A stretch of 64,000 nucleotides of DNA from Fen-999 sp041480065. Its GTDB lineage: Bacteria > Pseudomonadota > Gammaproteobacteria > Burkholderiales > Rhodocyclaceae. Shown piece after piece: positions 1 through 8,963 of the stretch. Below the pieces are notes generated by a model. The model was given only the letters and a program-made list of their open reading frames with translations. It was not told the DNA's origin and ran no database searches. The translations under genes were made by a program, and so were the position numbers. The DNA is taken from assembly GCA_041480065.1 (NCBI GenBank), contig JBGOZF010000001.1, positions 87,614-151,613 of the forward strand. The letters are read 5' to 3'. Every line of letters begins with the position of its first letter. The first letter of the stretch is position 1.

Positions 1-2
1 TG

Positions 3-503
3 ACCAACGACACCCAGCCGCTGCCCGGGTTTTCGTTCGTCCGCAGCGGCACGCCGCTGACCAATGCAGACCTGCAAGGCCACTGGACGCTGATGTTCTT
101 CGGCTACACCTACTGCCCGGACATCTGCCCCACCAGCCTGGCGACCGTGAAAGACCTGAGAAGCCGCTTGCAGGCGGCCGGCGTCGCGCCGCCCCAAGTG
201 GTGTTCGTCTCGGTGGACCCGGCGCGCGATACGCCCGAACGCATGGCGACGTTCGTCCAGTTCTTCGACCCGTCGTTCATCGGTGCGACCGGTGACGACG
301 CGAGCCTGGCGCCGCTGGCAAAGAACCTCGGCGTGTATTACCAGCGGCTCGATTCGAAGGACAAAGAGCACTACACCGTCGACCACACCGCGGCGATCTA
401 CCTGATCGATCCGCAAGGCCGGCTGAAGGCGGTCTTCTCCTGGCCGCACGATCCGGCCGCGATGGCTGCCGACTACCCGAAGATCATCGCCGGGGCCGGT
501 TGA
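3..503 (+). CDS. SCO1/SenC/PrrC family copper chaperone, 5' truncated by window start
   Basis: This protein of the thioredoxin-fold SCO family delivers copper to, or reduces, the Cu centre of cytochrome oxidase at the periplasmic face of the membrane. The reading frame is open to the first base, so the N-terminus, including any membrane anchor, lies outside the window. The copper/redox motif CPDIC follows the segment FFGYTY, and the conserved distal histidine is in DHTAAIYLID. These are the two cysteines and one histidine expected of SCO proteins. Its 3' end overlaps by 20 nt the convergent heme-copper oxidase gene, which fits an oxidase assembly role. The family assignment is firm; the partner oxidase is inferred from adjacency. 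Confidence 0.93.
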   Translation, partial: TNDTQPLPGFSFVRSGTPLTNADLQGHWTLMFFGYTYCPDICPTSLATVKDLRSRLQAAGVAPPQVVFVSVDPARDTPERMATFVQFFDPSFIGATGDDASLAPLAKNLGVYYQRLDSKDKEHYTVDHTAAIYLIDPQGRLKAVFSWPHDPAAMAADYPKIIAGAG

Positions 504-1806
504 GTGTCGCCCGCAGGCACACGACGACGAACATCACGCCGCCGATGACGGCGATCAGACCGCCGAGTCCCATCAGGCCCATACCCAGCTTCTGCGGCAG
601 CGACTGCAACATCTGCTCGGCGCCGGCCACCTTGCGCTGCACGCCATAGCCACCCGACCAGGCGAGCCCAAACACGTGCATTAGCTGGCCGCCGCCATAG
701 ACGTAGGGCTGGAGCCGGGCCATGCGCCCGGTCGGCGCGGCGAAGCCCAGACGCGGCAACAACACGTAGGCGAGCCCCATGAAGGCGAGCGTAACGCCGA
801 CGATCGAGCCGTGGTAATGCGCCGGAATCACGACATTGACGCCGCGGATCAGATAGCCGAGCACGCCGCCAACTGCGAACAGCAGCAATGACGATGCCAG
901 GGCCGATTTCGCCGGCGAGCTTTGGCGGCGTCCGCGCCAGAGCGACAGGAACGCCAGCACAACCAGGGGCAGCATCAGTGCATGCCCGAATTGCATCAGG
1001 CGCGCGAAGCAGCCGATATGCCCGCCGGAACCGACCGGACCCAGGGACATGATCACCGGCACCAGCAATACCGGCAGCGCCACCAGCCCGAACAGGCTGC
1101 TGGCGAGCCCGGCCGACAGGCGCGGCCCCTGGCCGATCTCCTCGGCCAGCCAGAACCACGCGAGCGCGGCGAGCAGTGCATGCTGGAACTGGAGCACATG
1201 CCCGCCGCCCCAGAACAGCATTTCGTAGTAGCCCTGCCCTTCGAAGTCCGCGGGCATCCAGGTCCACGCCAGCAGGCACACGACTAAGGCTGAGAGCCCG
1301 ATCAGCGCCGACAGGAACACCACCAGACGCGACGGATCCGAGAAGGAGAACCTGATCGTCGCCAGGCCGCGAAGCATCGTCACGCCGAAGCCTGTGACGG
1401 CGAGCAGAAGGCCGGCGAAGAACACCGGCTGACGCAGGATCGGAATGTAGTTGTTCAGCAGCGGCCGGGCGTGAGGAAAGAACGGCGACACCACCATCAG
1501 CACGGTACCGGCCGCGGCCAGCCAAACGCCGGCCATGCCTGCCGCGAAGAAACGGCCGTTGCCGGCCAGGCTCCATAGCAGGGCCGCAAAGGCCATGAAC
1601 CAGATCAGTACCGACAGATCGACGTGAACGATCAGCGAGGCACGGAAGAAATCACCCTGCGGCAGAAGGTCCTGAATACCGGGCGTGCGGGAGAAGGCCA
1701 GCAGAATCGCCAGCAGGCCGGCGCCGGCCAATGCGGCCAGACCCAGCCATAGCCAGGCGCGGGCCAGGCGTGCGGATTTCTCGTCGAAACTGGTCAGTGC
1801 AAACAT
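484..1806 (-). CDS. Heme-copper oxidase subunit I-like membrane protein
   Basis: A polytopic protein of 440 residues with about twelve hydrophobic segments. Histidines sit at the places expected for heme and copper ligands: VHVDLSVL in an early helix, GGGHVLQFQHALL mid-protein, MQFGHALM, HYHGSIVG, and GGGQLMHVFGLAWSGGYGVQ near the C-terminus. It is shorter than A-type CoxA (about 530 residues) and resembles the short subunit I proteins often annotated as cbb3-type or alternative oxidases. The start at 1806 (MFALTSFDEK) is chosen because the segment upstream is not membrane-like. The SCO gene converges on its 3' end. Subunits II and III are not in view. The heme-copper family is confident; the subtype and electron donor are not known. 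Confidence 0.85.
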   Translation of the reverse strand: MFALTSFDEKSARLARAWLWLGLAALAGAGLLAILLAFSRTPGIQDLLPQGDFFRASLIVHVDLSVLIWFMAFAALLWSLAGNGRFFAAGMAGVWLAAAGTVLMVVSPFFPHARPLLNNYIPILRQPVFFAGLLLAVTGFGVTMLRGLATIRFSFSDPSRLVVFLSALIGLSALVVCLLAWTWMPADFEGQGYYEMLFWGGGHVLQFQHALLAALAWFWLAEEIGQGPRLSAGLASSLFGLVALPVLLVPVIMSLGPVGSGGHIGCFARLMQFGHALMLPLVVLAFLSLWRGRRQSSPAKSALASSLLLFAVGGVLGYLIRGVNVVIPAHYHGSIVGVTLAFMGLAYVLLPRLGFAAPTGRMARLQPYVYGGGQLMHVFGLAWSGGYGVQRKVAGAEQMLQSLPQKLGMGLMGLGGLIAVIGGVMFVVVCLRATLNRPRR

Positions 1807-2216
1807 GGAGTCGCTGCGGGTGTAGTCAAGCGGGAATGGCAGTATATGCCGGGCTCGCACGCCGGCGACACGCGAAAGTGAACTCTCGATACCAATGCAA
1901 TGCCCGAGGCCACCGGCTCGGTTCTGTACCGGATTCAGGATGCGAGGAACGGGCAAGGGCAGCGGGCCGGAATTGGTCGCTCCGGATGCACCGGGCAGCC
2001 AGGCAAATCAATTCGCCCAGAGCAGCAGTGGCTGAGATCCGAAATCAATGCCCCCCTGAGGAGTTCCGCACGATCTCGCTCGCCCATCCGATGTATCGCG
2101 AGAAAGCGGGCTACCTACCAGTGTGCGCTCGGGGTCATTCTTCGGAGCTCACTCCCATGCCAATTGTCGCGCTATCATCCAGTGACCCGGCGAAACAGCA
2201 AGGTTTGAGCGAAAAA
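1807..2216. other. Divergent intergenic region between oxidase gene and moxR
   Basis: About 410 nt separate the divergent oxidase and moxR starts and should hold both promoters. A GGAG element at 2144-2147 precedes an in-frame ATG at 2157, an alternative moxR start that would add 20 residues. Open frames run through this region from the neighbouring genes, but their predicted residues do not look like protein. No RNA gene or repeat was seen. Confidence 0.5.
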
Positions 2217-3209
2217 ATGACTTCAGACATTGAGAAGCTTGGACAGGAGATTGGCAAGGAAGGGGAAGTTCTCCGTCGCCTGACTTCCGCAATGGCGACT
2301 GTCATCGTCGGCCAGAAGTTCCTCGTTGAACGAATTCTGGTCGCCCTCCTGACCAACGGTCATATTCTTATCGAAGGGGTTCCTGGGTTGGCCAAGACCA
2401 AGGTGGTCAAGAGCCTGGCCAAGCTGATCGATGCCCGATTCCAGCGAGTTCAATTCACACCGGACCTGCTTCCCGCCGATTTGATTGGAACACTGATTTT
2501 CGACCCTCGGGAAGGCGCATTTACAACGCGAAAAGGGCCGATATTCGCTAACGTCGTCCTCGCCGACGAAATCAACCGGGCACCGGCAAAGGTGCATAGC
2601 GCTCTTCTCGAGGCCATGGAGGAGCGACAGGTGACAATCGGTGAATTGTCTTATCCACTGGACCGACTGTTCCTGGTCCTGGCGACCCAGAACCCCATCG
2701 AGCAGGAAGGGACCTATCCGCTTCCGGAAGCCCAGATGGACCGTTTCATGCTAAAGATCGTGATTACCTACCCTTCCCGAGACGAGGAGCGCGAGATCAT
2801 GCGTCTTGCCGGCCGGGTAAGCAGGTCGGAAGAACTGGCTCCGCTGCTTCATCCGGATGACATTATTCGAATGCGCAATCTGGTCGACGCGATCTACCTG
2901 GATGCGAAGATCGAGAAATACATCGTCGATCTGGTCTTTGCCACGCGGGAGCCGGCTGCTTGCGGATTTGCCGACCTGGCACGCTTCATCGAGTATGGCG
3001 CATCGCCCAGGGCAAGCATCAATCTCGTTCTTGGTGCCCGGGCCATGGCTTTTCTGCGCGGGCGCGGCTATGTCGTTCCCCAGGACGTCAAGGATATCGC
3101 CCTCGACGTGATACGTCACCGGATAGTGCTCAACTACGAGGCAGACGCAGCCGGAATTACGGTCGATGGCATCATCGGCCGGCTCCTGGCTGAAATCGAG
3201 GTGCCCTGA
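2217..3209 (+). CDS. moxR: MoxR family AAA+ ATPase of the Bat operon
   Basis: A 330-residue AAA+ ATPase of the MoxR class, chaperone-like proteins thought to act with von Willebrand factor A (VWA) proteins. The Walker A motif GVPGLAKT is at residues 54-61 and Walker B VVLADEINRA is around 113-122, followed by a sensor segment LATQNPIEQEGTYPLPEAQMDRF. This degenerate P-loop is typical of MoxR. The start at 2217 gives the N-terminal length usual for the family; an upstream ATG at 2157 has a better-spaced ribosome site and cannot be excluded. It is the first gene of a seven-gene run with gaps of a few bases or overlaps, followed 3 nt later by the DUF58 gene. Confidence 0.93.
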   Translation: MTSDIEKLGQEIGKEGEVLRRLTSAMATVIVGQKFLVERILVALLTNGHILIEGVPGLAKTKVVKSLAKLIDARFQRVQFTPDLLPADLIGTLIFDPREGAFTTRKGPIFANVVLADEINRAPAKVHSALLEAMEERQVTIGELSYPLDRLFLVLATQNPIEQEGTYPLPEAQMDRFMLKIVITYPSRDEEREIMRLAGRVSRSEELAPLLHPDDIIRMRNLVDAIYLDAKIEKYIVDLVFATREPAACGFADLARFIEYGASPRASINLVLGARAMAFLRGRGYVVPQDVKDIALDVIRHRIVLNYEADAAGITVDGIIGRLLAEIEVP

Positions 3210-3212
3210 CCG

Positions 3213-4118
3213 ATGCTTCTCGACGAGTGGGAACTCGAGCGTACGGCTTGGCCGCCCGTGGATATCCGTCGATTGGAGGTCCTTTCATCGAAGTTGGTGA
3301 CCAGCATCTTTGCCGGCGAGTATCGCAGCGTCTTTCGCGGACGCGGCATCGAATTCGAGGACGTTCGCGACTACCAGCCAGGAGATGACGTACGCAGCAT
3401 CGACTGGAATGTTACCGCTCGTACCGGTCGTCCCTTTGTCAAGCAGTTCGTCGAGGAAAGGGAAATGACGGTCATTTTGCTGCTCGACGTCTCCCCCTCC
3501 CTGAGATGTACTACTGCGCACGGACGCAAGAGCCGGGCAGCAGCGGAGATCGTAGCCCTGCTGGCGTTTGCGGCGGCGCGCAGCAACGACCGCGTCGGGC
3601 TGCTGACATTTACTGATCGGGTCGAACGCTATATTCCGCCGGCAAAGGGGCCTCGCCATGCAAAATGGCTTATTGCCGAGGGGCTACGGCAGGCTCCGGC
3701 GGGCAAGGGAACAGACCTTGCTGGTGCACTGAATTACCTGAACCGCGTCCAGCGGCGCAGCGCCATCCTGTTTCTAATATCCGACTTCGTCGCAGCCGAC
3801 TTTCGGCTTCCTCTTGCCGCCGCAGCGCGGCGACACGATGTCGTGGCGATTACGCTGACCGATCCGATCGACCACCAGTTGCCGGATGTCGGTCTGGTGG
3901 AGGTAACTGATGCCGAAACCGGAAACCGCCGCTTGATCGACACCGACAATGCCGAGGTCATGGCCGCTTACGGGCGGCATGCCGCCCGGCGCAATGCGGC
4001 ATTGAAGCAGACCTTCGCGGCCGCGGGCGTGGAGTATCTGGCAATTGACACCAGCACTGCGCCAGTGCAGTGCCTGGTCCGATTCTTTCTGGGCCGACAG
4101 CGGCGGCTGAGTCGTTGA
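3213..4118 (+). CDS. DUF58 domain protein (Bat operon)
   Basis: A 301-residue DUF58 protein with the characteristic segment FRGRGIEFEDVRDYQPGDDVR followed by IDWNVTARTGRPFVKQF. A VWA-like portion follows, with LLLDVSPSLR in the position of the metal-site loop and LFLISDF further on. No membrane segment is evident, so it is probably cytoplasmic or peripheral. DUF58 proteins are almost always encoded directly after MoxR, as here (3 nt gap), and are believed to be MoxR partners in envelope maintenance. The biochemical function of the family is unknown. Confidence 0.92.
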   Translation: MLLDEWELERTAWPPVDIRRLEVLSSKLVTSIFAGEYRSVFRGRGIEFEDVRDYQPGDDVRSIDWNVTARTGRPFVKQFVEEREMTVILLLDVSPSLRCTTAHGRKSRAAAEIVALLAFAAARSNDRVGLLTFTDRVERYIPPAKGPRHAKWLIAEGLRQAPAGKGTDLAGALNYLNRVQRRSAILFLISDFVAADFRLPLAAAARRHDVVAITLTDPIDHQLPDVGLVEVTDAETGNRRLIDTDNAEVMAAYGRHAARRNAALKQTFAAAGVEYLAIDTSTAPVQCLVRFFLGRQRRLSR

Positions 4119-4120
4119 GC

Positions 4121-4711
4121 GTGAAACGATTGCTTGGGCGTTTCTCATTGGTGGGGAATACCATTCTCACCGTGCATTTCAATGCCAACGCTGCCACCAC
4201 GATTACGGCGGACATTCGCGAGATCCGTGGACCTGTGCAGGTGGATGGCCCGCCATTCTTCATCCTGACTGCAGGTGTACTCATCCTTGTCCTGGCGGCG
4301 CTTTTGATACGAAACCGCTTACGTCGGGATCTTGATCGATCGCACTCCACGACGCCGACTCCCCCGGTTCAGCCACGCCAGGCTGCCAGTCGCCGGCTCG
4401 CACAATTGGCCGCCGAATTCCGCGCGGGTTCCTGTGCGGGCGACCGGTTGATACTGTGCCTGGACGAAGTTCTGCGTGGCGAACTGGTCGATCGAACGGG
4501 GATTCCCGCCACGCGACTCACCTCGGCGGAATTGCTGCGAGATGTCGGCGCCAATTCCGGCGATGCGTGCCGGGCACTGCTCGCCGATCTCCTTCCCCTG
4601 GTCGATCAAGTCAAGTTCGCCCGCCACAGTCCCAATGCGGTTGAGATAGATCAGGCTTTGAGCGTGGCCGCCGGTGTTTTGGCTGCGCTTCGGCCCGGAC
4701 AAACCGCATGA
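4121..4711 (+). CDS. Membrane protein of Bat operon, DUF4381-like
   Basis: A protein of about 196 residues with one membrane span (roughly residues 48-67, PFFILTAGVLILVLAALLI), preceded by a short external segment with the phrase IREIRGPV and followed by a soluble, helix-rich domain. The order and topology match the DUF4381-type proteins found between DUF58 and VWA genes in Bat operons. I chose the GTG at 4121, two bases after the DUF58 stop; an upstream start would overlap the DUF58 gene. Its stop overlaps the start of batA by 4 nt (ATGA), indicating translational coupling. The gene is certain from position and coding, but the family name is tentative. Confidence 0.75.
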   Translation: MKRLLGRFSLVGNTILTVHFNANAATTITADIREIRGPVQVDGPPFFILTAGVLILVLAALLIRNRLRRDLDRSHSTTPTPPVQPRQAASRRLAQLAAEFRAGSCAGDRLILCLDEVLRGELVDRTGIPATRLTSAELLRDVGANSGDACRALLADLLPLVDQVKFARHSPNAVEIDQALSVAAGVLAALRPGQTA

Positions 4712-5754
4712 GGTTTCTCGATCCGCAGTGGCTGGTCCTGCTGCTGCTTCTTGTCCCGTGGACGCTTTGGCACCGGCGGCGCGAAGGATCGGGCTCCGCC
4801 TCGCCGATGGCCGACGCCGGCCAGATTGCGGCCCTGCCGGAGACGCCACGCGTTCGCGCTTACCGTTTGTTGCCTCTGATGCGGATGTCTGTTCTGGTTC
4901 TGATCATCGTGGCTCTTGCCCGCCCTCAGACGATCAAGCACGAAAGCACGATCGCCAGTGAAGGAGTCGATCTGGTCGCAGTCCTCGACCTGTCCACCAG
5001 CATGCTGGCTGAAGACCGACAGGCCAACGGAGCGGCAACGCACGACACAGGAAAGAACCGACTGGGCATGGCCAAGGAGGTTCTGGTGGATTTTCTGCAT
5101 GGTCGCCCGGGAGACCGAATCGGCCTCATTGCCTTTGCGGCCCGTGCCTACCCAGCCGCCCCCCTCACGGTGGACCATGCCTGGCTTCAGACAGTCGTAA
5201 CCCGTTTGCAGGCTGGCAGCGTCGAGGATGGTACTGCCCTCGGCGACGCCTTGCTCGCAGCGCTCAACCGCCTGCGTGCTCAGCCGGCGACCGATCCGGC
5301 AGGACCGACCGCAGTGGAAGCGCAAGGCCAAGCCATCATCGTGATTACCGATGGTCGCAGCAACGCCGGCACTGCCACGCCACAAGTGGCGGCAATGGCG
5401 GCCAAGGCGCTGGGCATCCGCATCCATACCATCGGCATCGGCTCCCATGGCCAAGCGGTCATACCGATGGTGGATCCGTTGGGAAACACACGCTACCGGC
5501 GTGTGGAAGCAGACCTGGATGAGGCCACCTTGCGGGAGGTTGCCTCGATCAGCGGCGGCAGCTACTTTCGGGCCGATGATCGCGATGTGCTGGCAAAGGT
5601 TTTCCGGGACATTGACCGGCTCGAAAAGCGGCCGATGGAGCAGAAGATCCACTTTGCCTACCAGGAACAGTTCCCTCCGCTGCTGGTGGCCGCGCTGGCC
5701 ATCGCGCTGGTGGAACTGATGCTTCGCGCTACCCTCTTGCGCAAGCTGCCTTGA
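4708..5754 (+). CDS. batA: BatA-like VWA membrane protein
   Basis: A 348-residue protein with an N-terminal hydrophobic stretch (residues 7-20), a second span (about 56-72), a VWA domain with the metal-ion-dependent adhesion loop DLSTS at 94-98, and a C-terminal span around 326-345. This architecture is that of the Bacteroides aerotolerance protein BatA, a membrane protein with a soluble VWA domain. The VWA core also shows GLIAFAARAYPAAPLT and IIVITDGRSNAG, as expected. The ATG overlaps the preceding stop by 4 nt and batB starts one base after its stop, so it belongs to a tightly coupled operon. Confidence 0.92.
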   Translation: MRFLDPQWLVLLLLLVPWTLWHRRREGSGSASPMADAGQIAALPETPRVRAYRLLPLMRMSVLVLIIVALARPQTIKHESTIASEGVDLVAVLDLSTSMLAEDRQANGAATHDTGKNRLGMAKEVLVDFLHGRPGDRIGLIAFAARAYPAAPLTVDHAWLQTVVTRLQAGSVEDGTALGDALLAALNRLRAQPATDPAGPTAVEAQGQAIIVITDGRSNAGTATPQVAAMAAKALGIRIHTIGIGSHGQAVIPMVDPLGNTRYRRVEADLDEATLREVASISGGSYFRADDRDVLAKVFRDIDRLEKRPMEQKIHFAYQEQFPPLLVAALAIALVELMLRATLLRKLP

Positions 5755-5755
5755 C

Positions 5756-6736
5756 ATGGCCTGGGCTGCCTCTGCCTACGCTTGGCTCCTGCTCCTGGCC
5801 CTCCCGGGTTGGCTTCTGCTGCGCCGGGCCAACCAGCGACGGGAAAGGGACCTGCTCCGACTTTCCGGCGAGGGGCGAGGGCAAGTCTCCGGCTCGACAC
5901 GCGCTTGGCGCCGGCTCGGCTGGTGGCTGCAGGCGATTGCGTCAGTACTCATCATCGCGGCCCTCTGCCGTCCGCAGTGGGGGCAGGTGCCGGCCCAACA
6001 GCACAGTCGCGGGATCGATATCCTGGTTGCCCTGGACGTCTCGCGCAGCATGCTGGCGGACGATATGAAACCAAATCGCCTGGCGGCTGCCAAGCGATCG
6101 GTTACGGATCTGCTGCCAAAACTGGGGGGCAATCGCGTCGGACTGATCGCCTTTGCCGGCAGCGCATTCATGGTCTGCCCACTTACCACCGACTATGAGA
6201 CCTTTGCCAATGTCCTACTTCAGACCGACCCCGATTCGATCCCCTTGGGTGGCACTTCGCTTGCCGGCGTCCTGAACGAAGCCAAGCGGGCCTTCGGAGA
6301 AAAGGGAGGCAAAGGGGGCGTTCTGATCGTGATCAGCGACGGCGAGGACCACGGCAGCGACATCACGGCGGCGACGGACGCCCTGCATACGGCTGGTGTT
6401 ACCGTCCACACCGTGAGCGTGGGCACCGCCACTGGTGGTTTGATTCCATTGCCAGACGGGCAATTCCTCAAGAGCCGAGAAGGGACAGTCGTCAGGAGCC
6501 GAAGGCAAGTCGAGCCCCTCAGGACCCTTGCCGCCGGTACGGGAGGCCGCCAGCTTGACTTGGCGGCTGACCCGAAGGCCTTGGAACAACTGCTCTCAAC
6601 GGAGGGGGCAGCTCAAGCTTGGCTGGACAGGGAGGAAACCCGCTCTCAACTGGAAGATCGTTTCCAGATCCCGCTGGCCGTGGCGTTGCTCCTGCTTCTC
6701 ATTGAACCGGTCATCGGCAGGCGCGGCCAGCGATGA
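5756..6736 (+). CDS. batB: BatB-like VWA membrane protein
   Basis: A 326-residue paralogue of the preceding protein with the same layout: a hydrophobic segment at 7-22, a span at about 58-70, a VWA domain whose metal-site loop DVSRS is again at 94-98, and a C-terminal span (IPLAVALLLLLIEPVIG). The sequences GLIAFAGSAF and VLIVISDGEDHGS mark the VWA core. Bat proteins A and B are thought to form a membrane complex serviced by MoxR. The gene starts one base after the batA stop and its end overlaps batC by 4 nt. Confidence 0.92.
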   Translation: MAWAASAYAWLLLLALPGWLLLRRANQRRERDLLRLSGEGRGQVSGSTRAWRRLGWWLQAIASVLIIAALCRPQWGQVPAQQHSRGIDILVALDVSRSMLADDMKPNRLAAAKRSVTDLLPKLGGNRVGLIAFAGSAFMVCPLTTDYETFANVLLQTDPDSIPLGGTSLAGVLNEAKRAFGEKGGKGGVLIVISDGEDHGSDITAATDALHTAGVTVHTVSVGTATGGLIPLPDGQFLKSREGTVVRSRRQVEPLRTLAAGTGGRQLDLAADPKALEQLLSTEGAAQAWLDREETRSQLEDRFQIPLAVALLLLLIEPVIGRRGQR

Positions 6737-7545
6737 GTCATCGATTCGGACGACTCCTTCTGACGTGCCTGGCCCTGGCGGCGTTGGCGATCGCCCTGCG
6801 CATGGACGCGGCGAACTTTTTCGTATGGCGGGGGAACGCGGAAATGCGTGCCGGGAATGCCGCGGCGGCTCAGGCCGCTTTTCGCCGTTCCATGGCCCTG
6901 GGCAAGGAAAGTGCACCGCTTCGCTTCAACCTTGCAGTGAGTCTCTACAAGGTCGGTGAATTTGAAGAAGCCCGGCAACAATTCGAGGCCGTTCTGGCCA
7001 CGGCAGGTCCTGATCTCACGGCAGCGACGCTCTACAATCGAGGCAATACGCTTTATCGTCTTGCGGAACAGAAGGCCCCCCAGGACCTGCAGGCAGCCGC
7101 TCGACTCTGGCAGGCCGCGATTGCCGATTATGCCGAAAGCCTGGCCCGCGATCCTGAGGCCACGGACGCCCGCGGCAACCTGGACCTCGCCCGTATGCGG
7201 CTCGCGGCCCTGCGGATGGCGCGGGATCGGGAACGGGACAGTCGCCGTCAGGGCAGCGCCGAAATGGCACGCTCGCCGGAAAGCCCGACCCAAAGCGGCC
7301 CCCAGACCATGGCTGGTCAACGGGATGCGGTGGCCGGGCAGCACGAAACGACGACGCAGGACGGCGGCACGACTCGGCAGGATAATGTGGAACCACCCAC
7401 GGCGGCCGGTCATTCCCGGCGAGACATGTCGCGGACCGAGGCAGAGCGTTTGTTGAATGACGCCCGCGGGCGCGACAAACTGTTCGGTCTCCCGTTGAGC
7501 GGCAATTCGACGGCTCAAATGACCAAGCCGGACAAGGATTGGTAA
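6733..7545 (+). CDS. batC: BatC-like TPR protein
   Basis: A 270-residue protein with an N-terminal signal-anchor (LLLTCLALAALAIAL, about residues 8-22), then tetratricopeptide-type helices (GNAEMRAGNAAAAQAAFRRS, RFNLAVSLYKVGEFEEA, YNRGNTLYRLAEQ) to about residue 150, and a polar, disordered-looking linker. The C-terminal part contains TEAERLLNDARGRDK, an element common in BatC proteins. TPR proteins of this type accompany BatA/B and probably act as periplasmic adaptors. The ATGA overlap with batB implies coupled translation. Confidence 0.88.
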   Translation: MSHRFGRLLLTCLALAALAIALRMDAANFFVWRGNAEMRAGNAAAAQAAFRRSMALGKESAPLRFNLAVSLYKVGEFEEARQQFEAVLATAGPDLTAATLYNRGNTLYRLAEQKAPQDLQAAARLWQAAIADYAESLARDPEATDARGNLDLARMRLAALRMARDRERDSRRQGSAEMARSPESPTQSGPQTMAGQRDAVAGQHETTTQDGGTTRQDNVEPPTAAGHSRRDMSRTEAERLLNDARGRDKLFGLPLSGNSTAQMTKPDKDW

Positions 7546-7549
7546 TGTC

Positions 7550-8908
7550 ATGCTGCGCGCAATGAGCCTACGCCGACATTGGATCATCGTCAGTGTGTTG
7601 TTGCCGGGCATGCTGGGCTTGGCGCCTGTTCCCGGCGCCGCCGGTGAGAACGGCGAAAGTACGCCCGGCAAGGACTTGATTCTGGAACTGCATGCGCAGA
7701 AGCAGCGCGTCTACCTGAACGAGGCGGTTCCGCTGTCGGTGGTTCTCCTCGCCGACTCAGTGTCGGTCCGGAACATTGCTTACCCGAAGCTCAAGGCCTT
7801 CGCCGGCGATATCACGGATTTCGCCGCGCCACGCCGAACGAATATCAGCCGGGATGGTCGCGACTACAGCGCCTACGAGTTCACGGCAACGCTGACCCCG
7901 TCCCGCACCGGCCAGTATCGGCTTGGTCCTGCAGAACTCACCTGCGACGTGCCCGCGCCGGCCGGCGGTGCATCAGCCTTCTTCGGCAGCAACGAGCCGC
8001 ACGCCGTGAGACTCAGTTCCGAGTCGCTCGCGGTGACCGTATTGCCCCTGCCGACGAAGGGACGCCCCGCCGATTTTGGCGGTGCCGTCGGCCGCTTCAC
8101 GGTGAGCAGGACAGTAGTGCCCGTCGACCTTCGGCAGGGAGATCCCATGACGGTGACCACGCGAATCCGTGGCGTCGGGAACATCAGCGCCTTTTCTTGC
8201 GCTTCCATTGACCTGCCCGGCGTACGCGGCTATCCGCCCCGTGCTATCCGAACTCCCGACAGCCTTGCCTGTGAGCAGACGCTGGTCGCCGACGCCGCCG
8301 ACCTGGTGATACCGGCGGCCGGTATCAGCTTCTTCGATCCTTCGTCGGGCCGCTATGTTGCGCGTGGAAGCGATACGGTCGCGGTCCATGTGCGAGCGGA
8401 TACACCCAATCCAGGGGATGGCCAGCCTGCATCCGCAGCGAACCCGATGGCCTCGCCGCTTGATCCGGCCGAATCGACGGCGCCACTTTGGATCGCGGGA
8501 GCCGCGCTTGTGGTCGTGGCAGCCGGCACCGGCCTGCTGCTGCTTGTCCGATATCTACAGCGTGGGCCGCCGGCGCCAAAGATTGAGGGGGTCGAAGCGG
8601 GACGGAATTACCTGATCGAGGCCGAGGCTGCCCTGGATCGCGACGATACCGAGGCCTTCTACCTGGCTGCGTTCCGATTGCTGCAGATCGAGGCGGCCAC
8701 AAGGTCGAATCCACCCGACGGCGGTATCGCCGCTGCCCCCGTGGAATCACGCGTGAGCCAGGCTTTGTCGGGAGGACCGGATATCGATCCCTTGGCCCCA
8801 CTGTTTCGCGAATGCGATGCGGTCCGCTATGGACGGCAGGCCAAAGACCAGCGGGATATGGCGCGAATCCTGGGGCAACTGCGAACTCTGGGTGTTGTTC
8901 GGCCGTAA
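7550..8908 (+). CDS. batD: BatD-like exported membrane protein
   Basis: A 452-residue protein with a signal peptide (roughly residues 1-30), a beta-rich periplasmic region containing LHAQKQRVYLNEAVPLSVVL and GRDYSAYEFTATLTPSRTGQY as in oxygen-tolerance protein BatD, a membrane span at about 308-325, and a cytoplasmic C-terminal helical tail. It closes the Bat operon 4 nt after batC. Codon 5 (7562) is a second possible ATG. The role of BatD is not biochemically established; in Bacteroides and Francisella the operon is tied to aerotolerance or envelope stress survival. Confidence 0.88.
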   Translation: MLRAMSLRRHWIIVSVLLPGMLGLAPVPGAAGENGESTPGKDLILELHAQKQRVYLNEAVPLSVVLLADSVSVRNIAYPKLKAFAGDITDFAAPRRTNISRDGRDYSAYEFTATLTPSRTGQYRLGPAELTCDVPAPAGGASAFFGSNEPHAVRLSSESLAVTVLPLPTKGRPADFGGAVGRFTVSRTVVPVDLRQGDPMTVTTRIRGVGNISAFSCASIDLPGVRGYPPRAIRTPDSLACEQTLVADAADLVIPAAGISFFDPSSGRYVARGSDTVAVHVRADTPNPGDGQPASAANPMASPLDPAESTAPLWIAGAALVVVAAGTGLLLLVRYLQRGPPAPKIEGVEAGRNYLIEAEAALDRDDTEAFYLAAFRLLQIEAATRSNPPDGGIAAAPVESRVSQALSGGPDIDPLAPLFRECDAVRYGRQAKDQRDMARILGQLRTLGVVRP

Positions 8909-8924
8909 GGCCCCGCCCAGCTTC

Positions 8925-8941
8925 TCGCGCGCGGCGCGCGA
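8925..8941. terminator. GC-rich hairpin between convergent genes
   Basis: An 8-bp perfect inverted repeat (TCGCGCGC, one base, GCGCGCGA) lies in the 55-nt gap between the batD stop and the eboD stop. No T-run follows on either strand, so it may be only a weak or factor-assisted transcription barrier. Confidence 0.3.
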
Positions 8942-8963
8942 TACCCGTCAGCAACTTCGATTG

